The translations under genes and the position numbers were made by a program. The notes below the pieces were generated by a model, which saw only the letters and a list, made by a program, of their open reading frames with translations, was not told where the DNA came from and did no database searches. From Chrysochromulina tobinii (taxonomy: Eukaryota > Haptophyta > Prymnesiales > Chrysochromulinaceae): 14,269 bases of DNA. The stretch covers positions 1 through 14,269 of the forward strand of contig JWZX01002288.1 of assembly GCA_001275005.1 (NCBI GenBank), read 5' to 3'. Every line of letters begins with the position of its first letter. Position 1 is the stretch's first letter. This document shows positions 13,201 to 14,269 of the stretch, piece after piece.

Positions 13201-14269
13201 ATAGGTGGTTCCCGAGGAGGAGCAGCTTTACCGCGTACGCTCGCGCCTCCGCGGGGAAGAGTTGGTGCGTTTGCCGTCCCCACGGCGCCGCCGCGGAGAG
13301 TATGAGCGCGGGCGCGGAGCCGACCCCCGCCGCGCCCCTCGCGTGTAGATCCCGCGCGAGTGTAAGTGGCGTGGGGTCGCCGGGCCGCGCCGCGCAGTCA
13401 ATCGATGCGCCGCCGCGCAGCAGAGTTCGTGCCCGAGGGCCCGTAATGAACTCGGCGTGGTGTAGCGGCGTTGTCCATGTGCGCGTCTCTATGAGCCATG
13501 TGCGAAGCTCGCCTGGGGCTGCTTGCTCGGCGGTCCTTGTGAACACGAGGTCGTGGAAGGGGGGGATGTGCCGCCCCGGGTCAAAGACGTATTTGGGGAA
13601 GTGACGGCTGGCGCCGTACGAGGATAGGAGCTGGACCAAGTTGAGGTCGTCGAGTCTGCACGCGTACGATAGGGGTGTGTAGCCCAAGTGGTCGGGGAGG
13701 CTCGCGCTCGCGCCGTGCTCAAGGAGCAAGGTGACCGTCTCGAGCAGCGGGTGCGCTCTGTGATACGCCGGATATTGCAAGTAGGCGTAGTAGTGAATGC
13801 CCATCGCCGCTGTCACGGGTGGCATGCCGCATCGGTCCGCTTCCTGGACGTCCGCGCCCTCCGCTAGCCGGCGCCGCAGCTCCCCTGTGTCACCGAGTTG
13901 CGTCGCTAGGATGCTGAGGCCGGCTCTCGTGCCATCGACGGCGTACTTCCCCGGTGCGTTCACGTACGTCGTCGGGTAGAGGTAGCTGTGGTAGTCCTCG
14001 TCGGCGGCAGCCTTGAGAGCCGTGTCCTCCTCGGGCTTGTGCCCCTCAGGCTCGTCAGTTGCTGTCGCTGCCGCAGTTGCGTTCGTGTCAACACTGAGTC
14101 CTCCGCCGCCTTCGCCGTTCTCATCGCGGCCGCCGTCGCCCTCGCCGTCTCTGTCACCTTCTGAATGTGCCCCACGGCTACGCTTTCGGGTGTGCTCTGT
14201 GCCGTTGCCGTCGTCGTCGTCCCCGTTGTCGTCACCGCTGCCACCGCCGCTGCCGCCGCCGCCGCCGCC
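13142..14269 (-). CDS. Ankyrin-repeat protein, partial (5' end off the right edge)
   Basis: The minus-strand frame is open from the right edge to TGA at 13144-13142, 375 residues visible. The N-terminal visible part is low-complexity: a polyglycine run, Asp/Glu/Gly-rich acidic stretches, and a basic patch TRKRSRG that could act as a nuclear signal. From about 13950 downward come ankyrin-type repeats: a weak one (LSILATQLGDTGELRRRLAEGADV), then LLETVTLLLEHGASASLPDH and YTPLSYACRLDDLNLVQLLS, then weaker ones (TTPLHHAEFITGPRARTLLRGGASI). The role is probably protein binding and the partner is unknown. The last 19 residues (from LFALCIDVATVF) and the stop are encoded by the right inverted repeat of the adjacent mobile-like element, so the natural C-terminus may have been replaced. 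The true start and any upstream exons lie outside the window. Confidence 0.7.
   Translation of the reverse strand, partial: GGGGGGSGGGSGDDNGDDDDGNGTEHTRKRSRGAHSEGDRDGEGDGGRDENGEGGGGLSVDTNATAAATATDEPEGHKPEEDTALKAAADEDYHSYLYPTTYVNAPGKYAVDGTRAGLSILATQLGDTGELRRRLAEGADVQEADRCGMPPVTAAMGIHYYAYLQYPAYHRAHPLLETVTLLLEHGASASLPDHLGYTPLSYACRLDDLNLVQLLSSYGASRHFPKYVFDPGRHIPPFHDLVFTRTAEQAAPGELRTWLIETRTWTTPLHHAEFITGPRARTLLRGGASIDCAARPGDPTPLTLARDLHARGAAGVGSAPALILSAAAPWGRQTHQLFPAEARAYAVKLLLLGNHLFALCIDVATVFATFARNED

Overview
The window looks like nuclear DNA of a compact, GC-rich microbial eukaryote. The main support is four short GT-AG introns (76 to 196 nt) that join reading frames exactly, typical eukaryotic protein families (TRP-type channel, gelsolin/villin, exostosin-type glycosyltransferase, family-16 methyltransferase, ankyrin protein), and short intergenic gaps. 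A microalga, perhaps a haptophyte or a comparable stramenopile or dinoflagellate relative, fits best. That placement is inference from style and gene content, and nothing in the window proves it.

Layout, left to right. Positions 1-162 (minus) are the first 54 codons of an exostosin-type glycosyltransferase that runs off the left edge. A 263-bp divergent gap separates it from a TRPV-like ankyrin cation channel (426-3246, plus) that is intact except for a single-base frameshift inside its last pore helix. A 418-bp gap with small hairpins, telomere-like repeats and a 14-bp palindrome leads to a four-exon villin/gelsolin gene (3665-8668, plus). Its predicted 1534-residue product has gelsolin domains G1-G6, a duplicated tryptophan-rich module inside G5, two EF-hands and a C-terminal villin headpiece. 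After 188 bp comes a family-16 methyltransferase (8857-9825, plus). It converges, across a 415-bp gap with an AT-rich island, on a two-exon exostosin-type glycosyltransferase (10241-11954, minus). The first 174 bp of the window are a near-perfect copy of the 5' end of that gene. Upstream of it lies repeat-rich DNA (11967-12320), a stretch with no gene seen, and a 509-bp element with perfect 24-bp terminal inverted repeats (12692-13200). The right end of this element supplies the tail and stop codon of an ankyrin-repeat reading frame (13142-14269, minus) that runs off the right edge.

The genes do not form an obvious pathway. The channel and the villin could both be calcium-linked (cation entry; EF-hands plus gelsolin calcium sites acting on actin), but that is inference from families. 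The recurring theme is small-scale duplication: repeats at intron borders, a 49-bp triplication across an exon-intron junction, two duplicated protein segments and several in-frame micro-repeats in the villin gene, plus the duplicated glycosyltransferase 5' end.
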